This document shows, piece by piece, positions 1 through 9,584 of a DNA stretch of 46,975 bases. Position numbers and translations under genes: made by a program. The notes beneath the pieces are model-generated. The model saw only the letters and a list, made by a program, of their open reading frames with translations, was not told the origin of the DNA and did no database searches. The DNA is taken from the NCBI GenBank assembly GCA_937925655.1, contig CALAMC010000022.1, positions 1-46,975 on the forward strand. Reading direction: 5' to 3'. This stretch comes from an uncultured candidate division Zixibacteria bacterium (GTDB lineage: Bacteria; Zixibacteria; MSB-5A5; GN15; PGXB01). Positions within the stretch are counted from its first letter, which is position 1; each line of letters opens with the position of its first letter.

Positions 1-2
1 AC

Positions 3-3000
3 CCGGCCACCTTCACGGTGACCAATATCAACGACGCGCCGGTGGTGAGCGATATTCCCAATCAGACCATTGACGAAGGCTCGACCTTCGCGACCATTAC
101 CCTTGATAACTATGTGTCTGATATTGACAACTTGGATTCCGAAATCGGCTGGACTTATTCCGGCAATACCGAACTGACCGTCAGCATTGTTGACCGTGTG
201 GCCACCATCACTATTCCGAGCGCGGACTGGTATGGTGCCGAAACGATTACCTTCACCGCCACCGATCCGGGCTTACTGTTCGACAGTGACCCGGCCACCT
301 TCACCGTGACCAATATCAACGATGCTCCCGTTGTGTCGGATATTCCCAATCAGACAGTGGCCGAGGGAACCCCCTTTGCAACTATCAACCTTGATGATTT
401 TATCACGGACATTGACAACGCCGACAGTGAAATAAATTGGACATTCAGCGGTCAATCGAATTTGACCGTAACCATGAACGGTTCACGCGTGGCGACCATC
501 GCGCCGATCGACCCCAACTGGAACGGTACGGAAACGATTACCTTTACGGCGACCGACCCCGGTCTGCTTTTTGACAGCGATGAGGCTACTTTCACGGTTA
601 CACCGGTTAACGATGCCCCGGTGGTAGCCGGAATACCCGACCAGACGATTCCCGAGGGTTCCACATTCGCCACGATTAATCTCGATAACTATGTGACCGA
701 CCCGGATAATTCCGACGATGAAATGATCTGGACCAAATCCGGTAATACCCAGCTTCTGGTTGACATCACCAACCGGGTGGCCACGATCATTATCCCCAAT
801 GCCGATTGGTACGGCTCGGAGACAATTACTTTCCGCGCCACCGACCCCGGCCTGCTGATCGGCGAGGATGCCGCCACGTTCACGGTTACCAATGTCAACG
901 ACGCTCCCGTAGTGAGTGATATTCCCGACCAGACCATTGCCGAAGGCTCGGATTTCGCCATCATTAACCTTGATAATTATGTCAATGATATCGATAATGC
1001 CGACGCCGAGATAATCTGGTCAACCAGCGGCCAAATTGAGTTGGCGGTCCAAATCGATGCCAATCGGGTGGCTACTATTATAATCCCCCATCCCGACTGG
1101 AATGGTTCGGAAACAATTTCCTTCATCGCCACCGATCCCGGCCTTCTGACCGGCTCTAACGCCGCGACATTTACCGTCACGGGTGTCAACGACGCGCCGG
1201 TCGTGGGCGATATTCCCGATCAGACCATCAACGAAGGCGAATCGTTTGTGGCCATCAATCTCGATGATTATGTTACCGATATAGACAATCCCGATGCCGC
1301 CATAACCTGGACGTACAGCGGCAATACCGACCTGTCGGTTTCCATTAACTCCAGCCGCGTAGCTACCATTACCGCCCCCGGTGCCGACTGGAACGGTTCG
1401 GAGACGATCACCTTCACCGCCACCGATCCGGGCCTCTTGTTCGATGCCGACGCCGCGACCTTCACAATCAATGCCGTTAACGACGCTCCGGTCGTATCGG
1501 ATATTCCCGATCAGACCATCGACGAAGGTGCCACTTTCACTACCATAAATCTTGATGATTACGTTGACGATATAGATAATGCCGACGCGGAAATTACCTG
1601 GACATACAGCGGTAATATCGAGCTGACCGTCAGCATTGATGGTTCCCGCGTCGCCACCATTACGATACCCGATGCCGACTGGGTCGGGACGGAGACCATA
1701 ACCTTCATCGCCACTGATCCCGGCCTGCTGTCCGATAGTGATCCGGCCTCATTTACGGTGACTAATGTCAATGACGCCCCGGTCGTGTCGGATATTCCTA
1801 ATCAGACGGTGGCCGAAGGTTCGCCCTTTGCCACCATCAATCTCGATGATTATGTCAGTGATATTGATAATACCGCCGATGAAATGACCTGGACCTACAG
1901 CGGTGATGTCAATTTCACGGTTACCATCGACGCCCGGGTGGCCACTATCACTCCGATTGACCCCGACTGGAACGGCTCGGAGACGATTACGTTCATAGCT
2001 ACCGACCCCGGTTTGCTTTCGGACTCCGACGCCGCGACGTTCACCGTCACGGCTGTCAACGATGCCCCGGTTGTATCCGGCATTCCCGACCAGGCCATCC
2101 CCGAAGGAAATTCCTTTGCCACCATCAACCTCGATAATTATGTCACCGACGTTGACAATACCGACGCCGAAATGACCTGGACCAAATCCGGAAACGTCGA
2201 ACTACTGGTTGATATCACCAATAGGGTTGCAACCATCTTCGTCCCTTATTCCCAGTGGCACGGCTCCGAAACGATTACATTTACCGCTACCGACCCCGGC
2301 CTTCTGTCCGGCTCCGATGCGGCCACCTTCACCGTATCCTTTAACAACGACGCCCCGGTCGTGACTGCTATACCTAATCAGACAATTGCCGAAGGCTCTA
2401 CATTCACTGCCATTGCCCTCGATAATTATGTCAGCGATCCTGACAATACCGACGAAGAAATGACCTGGACGACTTCTGGTGAAACCGACCTGGTCGTGAC
2501 CATCGATGCTTCGCGGATTGCCACCGTCACGATACCCTCGATCGACTGGTATGGCACCGAGACGATCACTTTCCGTGCGACCGATCCGGGTTTGATGTTT
2601 GATGAAACCTCGGTTGTTTTCACGGTTACCAATGTCAATGACGCCCCGGTCGTGAGCGATATCCCCGACCAGACTATCGCCGAAGGCGCCTCCTTTGTAA
2701 CGATAAACCTCAACAATTATGTGTCTGATATAGATAACGCCGACAATCAGATATCATGGACGACCAGCGGGGAAGCGGAGCTTTCGGTATCCATTAGTAT
2801 CGCGAGAATCGCAACGATTGTCATCCCGCACGCCAACTGGAACGGTTCCGAAACGATTACTTTCACGGCCACCGATCCGGGTGGACTTTCCGATTCCGAT
2901 GATGCCACTTTCACCGTCACAGCCGTCAACGACGCACCGGTCGTGGCCGGCATCCCCGATCAGACCATTGCCGAGGGTTCAACCTTCGCGACCATAAATC

Positions 3001-6000
3001 TCGATAATTACGTATCCGACGTGGATAACGCCGACTCGGAACTTGACTGGAGCTTTAACGGCAACGTTGAACTGACGGTTTCCATCGATGCCTCCCGCGT
3101 TGCCACGATTACCATTCCGTCGGTCGACTGGAATGGCTCCGAAACGATCACTTTCACGGCCACCGACCCCGGTCTGCTGTCCGATTCCGATGACGCTGTC
3201 TTTACCGTCACGGCCGTCAACGATGCTCCGGTGGTGAGCGATATTCCCGACCAAACCATTGATGAAGGCGCCGCTTTCGCCACCATTAACCTCGATGACT
3301 ATGTGACCGATGTCGACCATGCCGATGCGCAGATTACATGGACTTACAGCGGCAATGTTTCTCTTATCGTGAATATCAACGCCTCGCGCGTGGCCACCGT
3401 TTCGGCACCCAATGCCGACTGGTTCGGTTCGGAAACGATTACTTTTCGGGCCACCGACCCGGGCTTTCTGTTCGCCGAGGACGAAGCCACTTTCACCGTT
3501 CATGCCGTCAACGACGCCCCGGTCGTGCTGGATATCCCCAATCAGACCATACCCGAAGGTTCCGCGTTTACGCTGATCAATCTTGATGATTATGTCAGCG
3601 ATGTGGATAATGCCGATAATCAGATGTCATGGAGCTATTCAGGTGCCACCGATCTGATAATAAATATAACCAACCGTGTGGCGACGATTACCGTCCCGAA
3701 CGTTGACTGGTATGGTTCCGAAACGATTACTTTCACCGCCACCGACCCGGGTCTTTTGTCCGATAGCGATCCGGCCACCTTCACCGTGACCAATATCAAT
3801 GACGCCCCGGTCGTTGCCGATATTCCCAATCAATCCATCAGCGAAGGCGGTTCGTTTGCCACTATTAACCTCGATGAATACGTCACCGACATTGACAATG
3901 TCGATAGCGAAATCAACTGGACGTATAACGGCAATATCGAACTGACCGTAACCATCGATGCTTCGCGCATCGCCACCATCACAGTTCCATCGCCCTACTG
4001 GAACGGTTCGGAAACGATTACCTTCCGCGCCACCGACCCCGGATTGCTTTTCGCTGAAGACGCCGCCACGTTCACGGTGACGGCCGTCAATGATGCCCCC
4101 GTCGTCAGCGACATTCCGAATCAGACCATCGCCGAGGGCGCCGCATTTGCGATCATAAACCTCGATGATTATGTAACCGATATCGATAACGCCGATGATG
4201 AAATCACCTGGACATATTCCGGAGCCGTCGACCTTTCGGTAGCCATAAACGCGCGGGTTGCCACAATTTCGATTCCCCACCCGGATTGGAACGGCACGGA
4301 AACGATTACTTTCACGGCCACCGATCCCGGCCTGCTGTCCGACAGCGACCCGGCCACTTTCACCGTCACCGCCGTCAATGATGCTCCGGTGGTACTGGAT
4401 ATACCGAATCAAACTATTCCCGAAGGTTCGAACTTCACGCAGATAAACCTCGATAATTACGTGACCGACGTGGACAATTCCGCCGCGCAGATGACCTGGA
4501 CAAAAAGCGGCAACGTCGAGCTTCTCGTCGATATTTCCAATCGCATCGCAACCATAATTATCCCTAATAGTGAATGGAGCGGCTCGGAAACAATTACCTT
4601 CCGAGCCACCGACCCGGGCAGCCTGTATGATGAAGACGTGGCCGTCTTCACGGTCACCGCCGTCAACGACGCCCCGGTCGTAACCGATATCCCCAATCAG
4701 ACCATTGCCGAGGGCGCGACTTTCACGACCATAAACCTTGACAATTATGTCAGCGACTTGGATAACACCGACGCCGAAATGACCTGGACCGCCACCGGCC
4801 AGACAGAACTTGCCGTCACTATCGATGGTAATCGCGTTGCGACCATATCCATTCCACATCCCGACTGGAACGGTTCGGAAACCATTACGTTCCGGGCGAC
4901 CGACCCCGGTGCACTCTTCGATGAGGACGCCGCTACATTCACGGTCACCAATATTAACGACGCCCCGATAGTATCCGATATCCCCGACCAGACCATCGCC
5001 GAGGGCGAAACCTTTGTAGCCATCAATCTCGATAGTTATGTCGAAGACATCGACAATACCGACGCCCAGCTAAACTGGACATATAGCGGCAATACCGAAC
5101 TGACTGTTACCATAAATACTAGCCGCGTCGCCACCATCGGCATCCCCAATATTAACTGGAACGGCTCCGAAACGATCACCTTCACCGCGACCGATCCCGG
5201 ATTACTTTCGGACGCCGACGCCGCGACGTTCACCGTCACCGCCGTCAATGACGCCCCGGTCGTGGCCGATATTCCCAATCAGTCCATCGCCGAAGGTGGC
5301 ACCTTTGCGACTATAAATCTTGATAATTATGTGTCCGACGTTGACAACGCCGATGATGAAATCAACTGGACCTATAATGGCAATACCGAACTGACGGTCA
5401 CAATCAGTTCCTCCCGCGTTGCGACTATAACCACCCCATCACCGATCTGGAACGGCGCCGAAACGATCACGTTCACCGCCACCGATCCGGGTGGACTGTC
5501 CGATAGTGACCCGGCCACCTTCAGCGTTTCCAGCGTCAACGACCCGCCGGTGGTTTCGGATATTCCCGATCAGACCATCGACGAGGGCGGCGCCTTTGCG
5601 ACCATCAATCTCGATGATTTTGTCGATGACCTCGATCATGCCGACAATGAAATCACCTGGACCTACAGCGGCAACACCGACCTAATCGTGAGTATTGATA
5701 ACCGTGTGGCTACCATTATGATTCCGAATGTCGACTGGAACGGTTCCGAGACGATTACTTTCACCGCGACCGATCCGGGCCTGCTGGCCAATTCCGATGC
5801 GGCGACATTTACGGTCAACCCGATTAACGAAGCCCCGGTCGTGGCCGATATTCCCGACCAGACTATTGCCGAAGGGGCGACATTCCTGACCATTAATCTT
5901 GATAATTTCGTAAATGATATAGATAATGCTGACGCGGAAATAAGCTGGACGGCTTCCGGCCAGACCGAGCTTAGCGTCACTATCAATGGTTCCCGCATCG

Positions 6001-9000
6001 CCACCATCGGTATCCCCGATCCCGATTGGTACGGCTCCGAAACGATTACCTTCCGGGCCACCGACCCCGGTCTGCTGTTCGATGAAGACGCTGCCACGTT
6101 TACTGTAACCGCCGTCAATGACGCCCCGATTGTCACCGATATTCCCAACCAGTCCATCGCCGAGGGTGGCTCCTTTGCAACCATCAATCTCGATGATTAT
6201 GTCAGCGACGTCGATAATGCCGACGCCGAGATGACCTGGACCTACAGCGGCAATATCGACCTGTCAGTTACCATCGATGCCCGTGTGGCCACCATCACGA
6301 TTCCGACGGCCTTCTGGAACGGTTCCGAGACGATCACGTTCACGGCGACGGATCCCGGTTTGCTTTCTGACGGCGATGACGCCATATTCACGGTGTCGGG
6401 TGTCAATGACGCCCCGGTCGTATCGGACATACCCGACCAGACCATCGCCGAGGGTGAAACCTTTGCGACCATCAATCTCGATGATTATGTTGAGGACATC
6501 GACAACACCGACGCCCAGATTAGCTGGACCTACAGCGGCAACACGGAACTGACCGTAACCATAAGCAGTGGCCGTGTCGCCACGATTGGTATTCCCAATA
6601 CTAATTGGAACGGCTCCGAGACGATTACCTTCACCGCCACCGACCCCGGCTTGCTGTCCGACAGCGACCCGGCCACATTTACCGTGACCGCCGTCAACGA
6701 TGCCCCGGTCGTTTCCAACATCACCAACCAGACGATCGCCGAAGGCGGTACGTTTTCGGTCATTAACCTTGATGATTATGTGTCCGATATAGACAACCCC
6801 GATTCCGATATCAACTGGTCATACAGCGGCAATGTCGAGCTCACCGTCTCCATCGACGGTAACCGTGTCGCCACCATCGGTATTCCGCATCCCGACTGGA
6901 ACGGCACGGAAACGATCACGTTCACTGCCACCGACCCCGGTGGCCTGTCCGACAGCGACGACGCCGTCTTCACGGTTAATCCGGTCAATGACGCCCCCGT
7001 CGTGGCCGACATCCCGAACCAAACGATTGCCGAAGGCGGCACCTTCGCCACGATCAGTCTCGACGATTATGTCGATGATATAGATAACGACGATTCCGAA
7101 ATAAATTGGACGTACAGCGGCAATATCCAGCTGATCGTTTCCATCGATGCCAACCGCATCGCCACGATCAGCACTCCCAATCCCGACTGGAACGGCGCCG
7201 AAACGATAACCTTCCGCGCCACCGACCCCGGGTTCCTGTTCGATACCGATGCGGCTGCGTTCACGGTTACGCCCGTCAACGATGCGCCGGTCGTGCTGGA
7301 TATTCCCGACCAGACCGTTGATGAAGGATCCTCGTTTGTTCTAATCAACCTCGACGATTATGTATCCGATATCGATAACCTTGATAATCAGATGTCCTGG
7401 ACATTCGCCGGCAACAACGAGTTGATCGTGAATATCGTTAACCGCGTTGCCACCATTGCCATCCCCAATGTCAACTGGTTCGGATCCGAAACGGTTACTT
7501 TCACTGCCACCGATCCGGGCGGACTGTCCGACAGTGATGACGCCACCTTCACGGTAACCGCCGTTAATGATGCTCCCGTAGTGGCTAATATCCCCAATCA
7601 GGTCATCGCCGAAGGCGCCGCTTTTGCCTCCATTAACCTTGATGATTATGTCTCCGATGTTGACAACGCCGACGCCGAAATGACCTGGACCTACAGCGGC
7701 AATATCGAATTAGCCGTATCAATCGACATTAACCGCGTGGCCACCGTCACCGCTCCCGGCCCCGATTGGAACGGTTCCGAAACCATTACTTTCACGGCGA
7801 CCGATCCCGGTCTGCTCTCTGATAGTGACGACGCCACGTTTACCGTTTCGGCCGATAACGACGCCCCGGTCGTATCCGACATTCCGGATCAGACCATCGC
7901 CGAAGGCGAAACCTTTGCCACCATCAATCTTGACGATTATGTCAGCGATATAGATGATACCGACGCCGAAATGACCTGGACCGCCACCGGCCAGACAGAA
8001 CTTGCCGTCACTATCGACGGTAGTCGCATCGCGACCATAACCATTCCGCATCCCGACTGGAACGGTTCGGAAACCATCACCTTCCGGGCGACCGACCCTG
8101 GTTTGCTGTTCGACGAAGACGCCGCGACGTTTACCGTGACGGCGGTCAATGACGCTCCGGTTCTGGCCGCGATCGGTTCGCAAACTGTAGCCGAAGGCGG
8201 GAATTTGAATTTCATGGTCACCGCCTCCGATGTTGACGACGACGATTTGACCATGACCGCCGAGAACCTCCCGGCCAATGCATCCTACAATGATAATTTA
8301 AACGGCACCGGTTCCTTCAGTTTTAATCCCGATTTTACGCAGGAAGGTGTGTACGACATCACCTTTATCGTTTTCGACGGAGCCCTTGCCGATAGTGAAA
8401 TAGTCCAGATCACAGTTACCGGCACCAATCGTGCCCCGGTGGCCGATGCCGGTCCCGATCAGATCGGAATTGTCCTGGGTAATACCGTTACCCTCGACGG
8501 TACAGGCTCTTCCGATCCGGAAAATGACCCGCTTAATTATAGCTGGGACCAGGTGTCCGGTCCGACGGTAACCCTGTCCGACCCGAATATCGCCCGGCCG
8601 ACCTTTGACCCGGTTAGTCCCGGCAATTATGTATTCGAATTGACTGTGGATGACAACATCCTGTTCTCCGACCCCGACCAGGTGGTGATCAATGTCATCA
8701 ACCGCGACGCGCCCGAAGCTATCGATGATTTGCAAATTGCCATCGCCGGCGATGACATTATCCTGACTTGGTCGGCCATCACCACCGACGTTGGCGGCTT
8801 TGCCACCGATATCGGACGGTATGTAATCTACCGGAACACGACCGCCTACTTTACTCCGACCGATTTTGATTCGATCGGCTACACCGATGAACTGACTTTG
8901 ACCTTCACCGATAGTGACCTCGGTGGGGCCGATGTGGTCGGCGATACCGTAAACCAGTATTTCTATACCGTTGTCGCCGTCGATATTTTCGAAAACCACT

Positions 9001-9569
9001 CGGCGCCGTCGAACCGCGTGGGTGAGTACGATTATCAGATAGTCATCACCCCGACAACCGATTTCAACCTGATTTGCGTCCCGTTCGAAAACACGGGCAT
9101 AACCAACGCGGTTGGCCTGATTAATGCCATCGGCGTTGCCAATGTCAACACGGTCAACAACTATCAGCCGTTGTCACAGAGTTTTGAATCCCGCTTTGCC
9201 GCCGGATTCGGCGTCAATTTCGCCGTCAATCCGGGCGGTGTCTATCAGGTTAACGCCAAAGCTCAAACCGTCTTCTCGGTGGCCGGCAATGTCCCGGCGC
9301 CGGGTACCATAAACTATAATTTGGTCACCACGCCGACGACCGATTATAGCTTCATCGTGATTCCCTTTGACATGGCATCGGTCTTTTCGGTGGCGCAGGA
9401 CGTTCTCAATTATCTCCCCGGAAGTTTCAATACTCTAAATAGATTCATTGCCAACTCGCAAAGTTATGAATCACGCTTCGCCGCGGGGTTCGGAACCAAC
9501 TTTGCGGTTAAGGCCGGGAAACCATACCAGGCGAATGCGGCCGCAACTGCCGTATTTCCGGGGCCGTAA
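3..9569 (+). CDS. Giant secreted Ig/cadherin-like tandem-repeat protein (5' end outside window)
   Basis: The frame is open from the first bases of the window, so the N-terminus lies upstream; the GTG at 18 is only the Val of an FTVTN motif and not a start. The visible 3188 residues are 28 tandem ~97-residue repeats (about residues 10-2715), one divergent cadherin-like module (2716-2808), a PKD/REJ-like domain (2809-2900), a fibronectin III-like domain (2901-3008) and a C-terminal pair of ~90-residue units sharing ESRFAAGFG. Each repeat runs from NDAPVV through a DIDN element to SETITFTATDPG and an SDSDxATFTV end. The repeats are Asp-rich, nearly free of Lys and lack Cys, which fits an extracellular fold stabilised by calcium. 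No sorting tail or dockerin is present at the C-terminus. The stop is 15 bases before the next gene, which shares the repeat. A surface adhesin or fibre is likely by family analogy; binding partner unknown. Confidence 0.9.
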   Translation, partial: PATFTVTNINDAPVVSDIPNQTIDEGSTFATITLDNYVSDIDNLDSEIGWTYSGNTELTVSIVDRVATITIPSADWYGAETITFTATDPGLLFDSDPATFTVTNINDAPVVSDIPNQTVAEGTPFATINLDDFITDIDNADSEINWTFSGQSNLTVTMNGSRVATIAPIDPNWNGTETITFTATDPGLLFDSDEATFTVTPVNDAPVVAGIPDQTIPEGSTFATINLDNYVTDPDNSDDEMIWTKSGNTQLLVDITNRVATIIIPNADWYGSETITFRATDPGLLIGEDAATFTVTNVNDAPVVSDIPDQTIAEGSDFAIINLDNYVNDIDNADAEIIWSTSGQIELAVQIDANRVATIIIPHPDWNGSETISFIATDPGLLTGSNAATFTVTGVNDAPVVGDIPDQTINEGESFVAINLDDYVTDIDNPDAAITWTYSGNTDLSVSINSSRVATITAPGADWNGSETITFTATDPGLLFDADAATFTINAVNDAPVVSDIPDQTIDEGATFTTINLDDYVDDIDNADAEITWTYSGNIELTVSIDGSRVATITIPDADWVGTETITFIATDPGLLSDSDPASFTVTNVNDAPVVSDIPNQTVAEGSPFATINLDDYVSDIDNTADEMTWTYSGDVNFTVTIDARVATITPIDPDWNGSETITFIATDPGLLSDSDAATFTVTAVNDAPVVSGIPDQAIPEGNSFATINLDNYVTDVDNTDAEMTWTKSGNVELLVDITNRVATIFVPYSQWHGSETITFTATDPGLLSGSDAATFTVSFNNDAPVVTAIPNQTIAEGSTFTAIALDNYVSDPDNTDEEMTWTTSGETDLVVTIDASRIATVTIPSIDWYGTETITFRATDPGLMFDETSVVFTVTNVNDAPVVSDIPDQTIAEGASFVTINLNNYVSDIDNADNQISWTTSGEAELSVSISIARIATIVIPHANWNGSETITFTATDPGGLSDSDDATFTVTAVNDAPVVAGIPDQTIAEGSTFATINLDNYVSDVDNADSELDWSFNGNVELTVSIDASRVATITIPSVDWNGSETITFTATDPGLLSDSDDAVFTVTAVNDAPVVSDIPDQTIDEGAAFATINLDDYVTDVDHADAQITWTYSGNVSLIVNINASRVATVSAPNADWFGSETITFRATDPGFLFAEDEATFTVHAVNDAPVVLDIPNQTIPEGSAFTLINLDDYVSDVDNADNQMSWSYSGATDLIINITNRVATITVPNVDWYGSETITFTATDPGLLSDSDPATFTVTNINDAPVVADIPNQSISEGGSFATINLDEYVTDIDNVDSEINWTYNGNIELTVTIDASRIATITVPSPYWNGSETITFRATDPGLLFAEDAATFTVTAVNDAPVVSDIPNQTIAEGAAFAIINLDDYVTDIDNADDEITWTYSGAVDLSVAINARVATISIPHPDWNGTETITFTATDPGLLSDSDPATFTVTAVNDAPVVLDIPNQTIPEGSNFTQINLDNYVTDVDNSAAQMTWTKSGNVELLVDISNRIATIIIPNSEWSGSETITFRATDPGSLYDEDVAVFTVTAVNDAPVVTDIPNQTIAEGATFTTINLDNYVSDLDNTDAEMTWTATGQTELAVTIDGNRVATISIPHPDWNGSETITFRATDPGALFDEDAATFTVTNINDAPIVSDIPDQTIAEGETFVAINLDSYVEDIDNTDAQLNWTYSGNTELTVTINTSRVATIGIPNINWNGSETITFTATDPGLLSDADAATFTVTAVNDAPVVADIPNQSIAEGGTFATINLDNYVSDVDNADDEINWTYNGNTELTVTISSSRVATITTPSPIWNGAETITFTATDPGGLSDSDPATFSVSSVNDPPVVSDIPDQTIDEGGAFATINLDDFVDDLDHADNEITWTYSGNTDLIVSIDNRVATIMIPNVDWNGSETITFTATDPGLLANSDAATFTVNPINEAPVVADIPDQTIAEGATFLTINLDNFVNDIDNADAEISWTASGQTELSVTINGSRIATIGIPDPDWYGSETITFRATDPGLLFDEDAATFTVTAVNDAPIVTDIPNQSIAEGGSFATINLDDYVSDVDNADAEMTWTYSGNIDLSVTIDARVATITIPTAFWNGSETITFTATDPGLLSDGDDAIFTVSGVNDAPVVSDIPDQTIAEGETFATINLDDYVEDIDNTDAQISWTYSGNTELTVTISSGRVATIGIPNTNWNGSETITFTATDPGLLSDSDPATFTVTAVNDAPVVSNITNQTIAEGGTFSVINLDDYVSDIDNPDSDINWSYSGNVELTVSIDGNRVATIGIPHPDWNGTETITFTATDPGGLSDSDDAVFTVNPVNDAPVVADIPNQTIAEGGTFATISLDDYVDDIDNDDSEINWTYSGNIQLIVSIDANRIATISTPNPDWNGAETITFRATDPGFLFDTDAAAFTVTPVNDAPVVLDIPDQTVDEGSSFVLINLDDYVSDIDNLDNQMSWTFAGNNELIVNIVNRVATIAIPNVNWFGSETVTFTATDPGGLSDSDDATFTVTAVNDAPVVANIPNQVIAEGAAFASINLDDYVSDVDNADAEMTWTYSGNIELAVSIDINRVATVTAPGPDWNGSETITFTATDPGLLSDSDDATFTVSADNDAPVVSDIPDQTIAEGETFATINLDDYVSDIDDTDAEMTWTATGQTELAVTIDGSRIATITIPHPDWNGSETITFRATDPGLLFDEDAATFTVTAVNDAPVLAAIGSQTVAEGGNLNFMVTASDVDDDDLTMTAENLPANASYNDNLNGTGSFSFNPDFTQEGVYDITFIVFDGALADSEIVQITVTGTNRAPVADAGPDQIGIVLGNTVTLDGTGSSDPENDPLNYSWDQVSGPTVTLSDPNIARPTFDPVSPGNYVFELTVDDNILFSDPDQVVINVINRDAPEAIDDLQIAIAGDDIILTWSAITTDVGGFATDIGRYVIYRNTTAYFTPTDFDSIGYTDELTLTFTDSDLGGADVVGDTVNQYFYTVVAVDIFENHSAPSNRVGEYDYQIVITPTTDFNLICVPFENTGITNAVGLINAIGVANVNTVNNYQPLSQSFESRFAAGFGVNFAVNPGGVYQVNAKAQTVFSVAGNVPAPGTINYNLVTTPTTDYSFIVIPFDMASVFSVAQDVLNYLPGSFNTLNRFIANSQSYESRFAAGFGTNFAVKAGKPYQANAAATAVFPGP
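30..8147 (+). repeat. Array of 28 tandem ~290-bp coding repeats
   Basis: Twenty-eight in-frame units, counted at each NDAPVV-like junction, fill 8118 bases (mean 290 bases, about 97 codons). Unit length varies by one or two codons, mostly at the SINASRVATI / DITNRVATI loop. The array continues past the left edge of the window. Proteins of neighbouring units are very similar, yet the DNA uses different synonymous codons in most units, so it is not a recent simple expansion. Some units are closer to distant ones than to neighbours (2 with 7, 3 with 8, 18 with 23, 17 with 28), showing block duplication. Confidence 0.9.
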
Positions 9570-9584
9570 GGGAGGAGCGGTATT

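Noticed and set aside
18..20. GTG at 18 as start of the giant repeat protein
   Set aside because: It encodes the Val of the repeat's FTV motif; the frame is open upstream to the window edge.
3639..4859. 406-codon minus-strand open frame inside the giant repeat gene
   Set aside because: It lies in exact codon register with the sense gene and repeats with the same period; it is open only because the repeat lacks TTA, CTA and TCA codons there.
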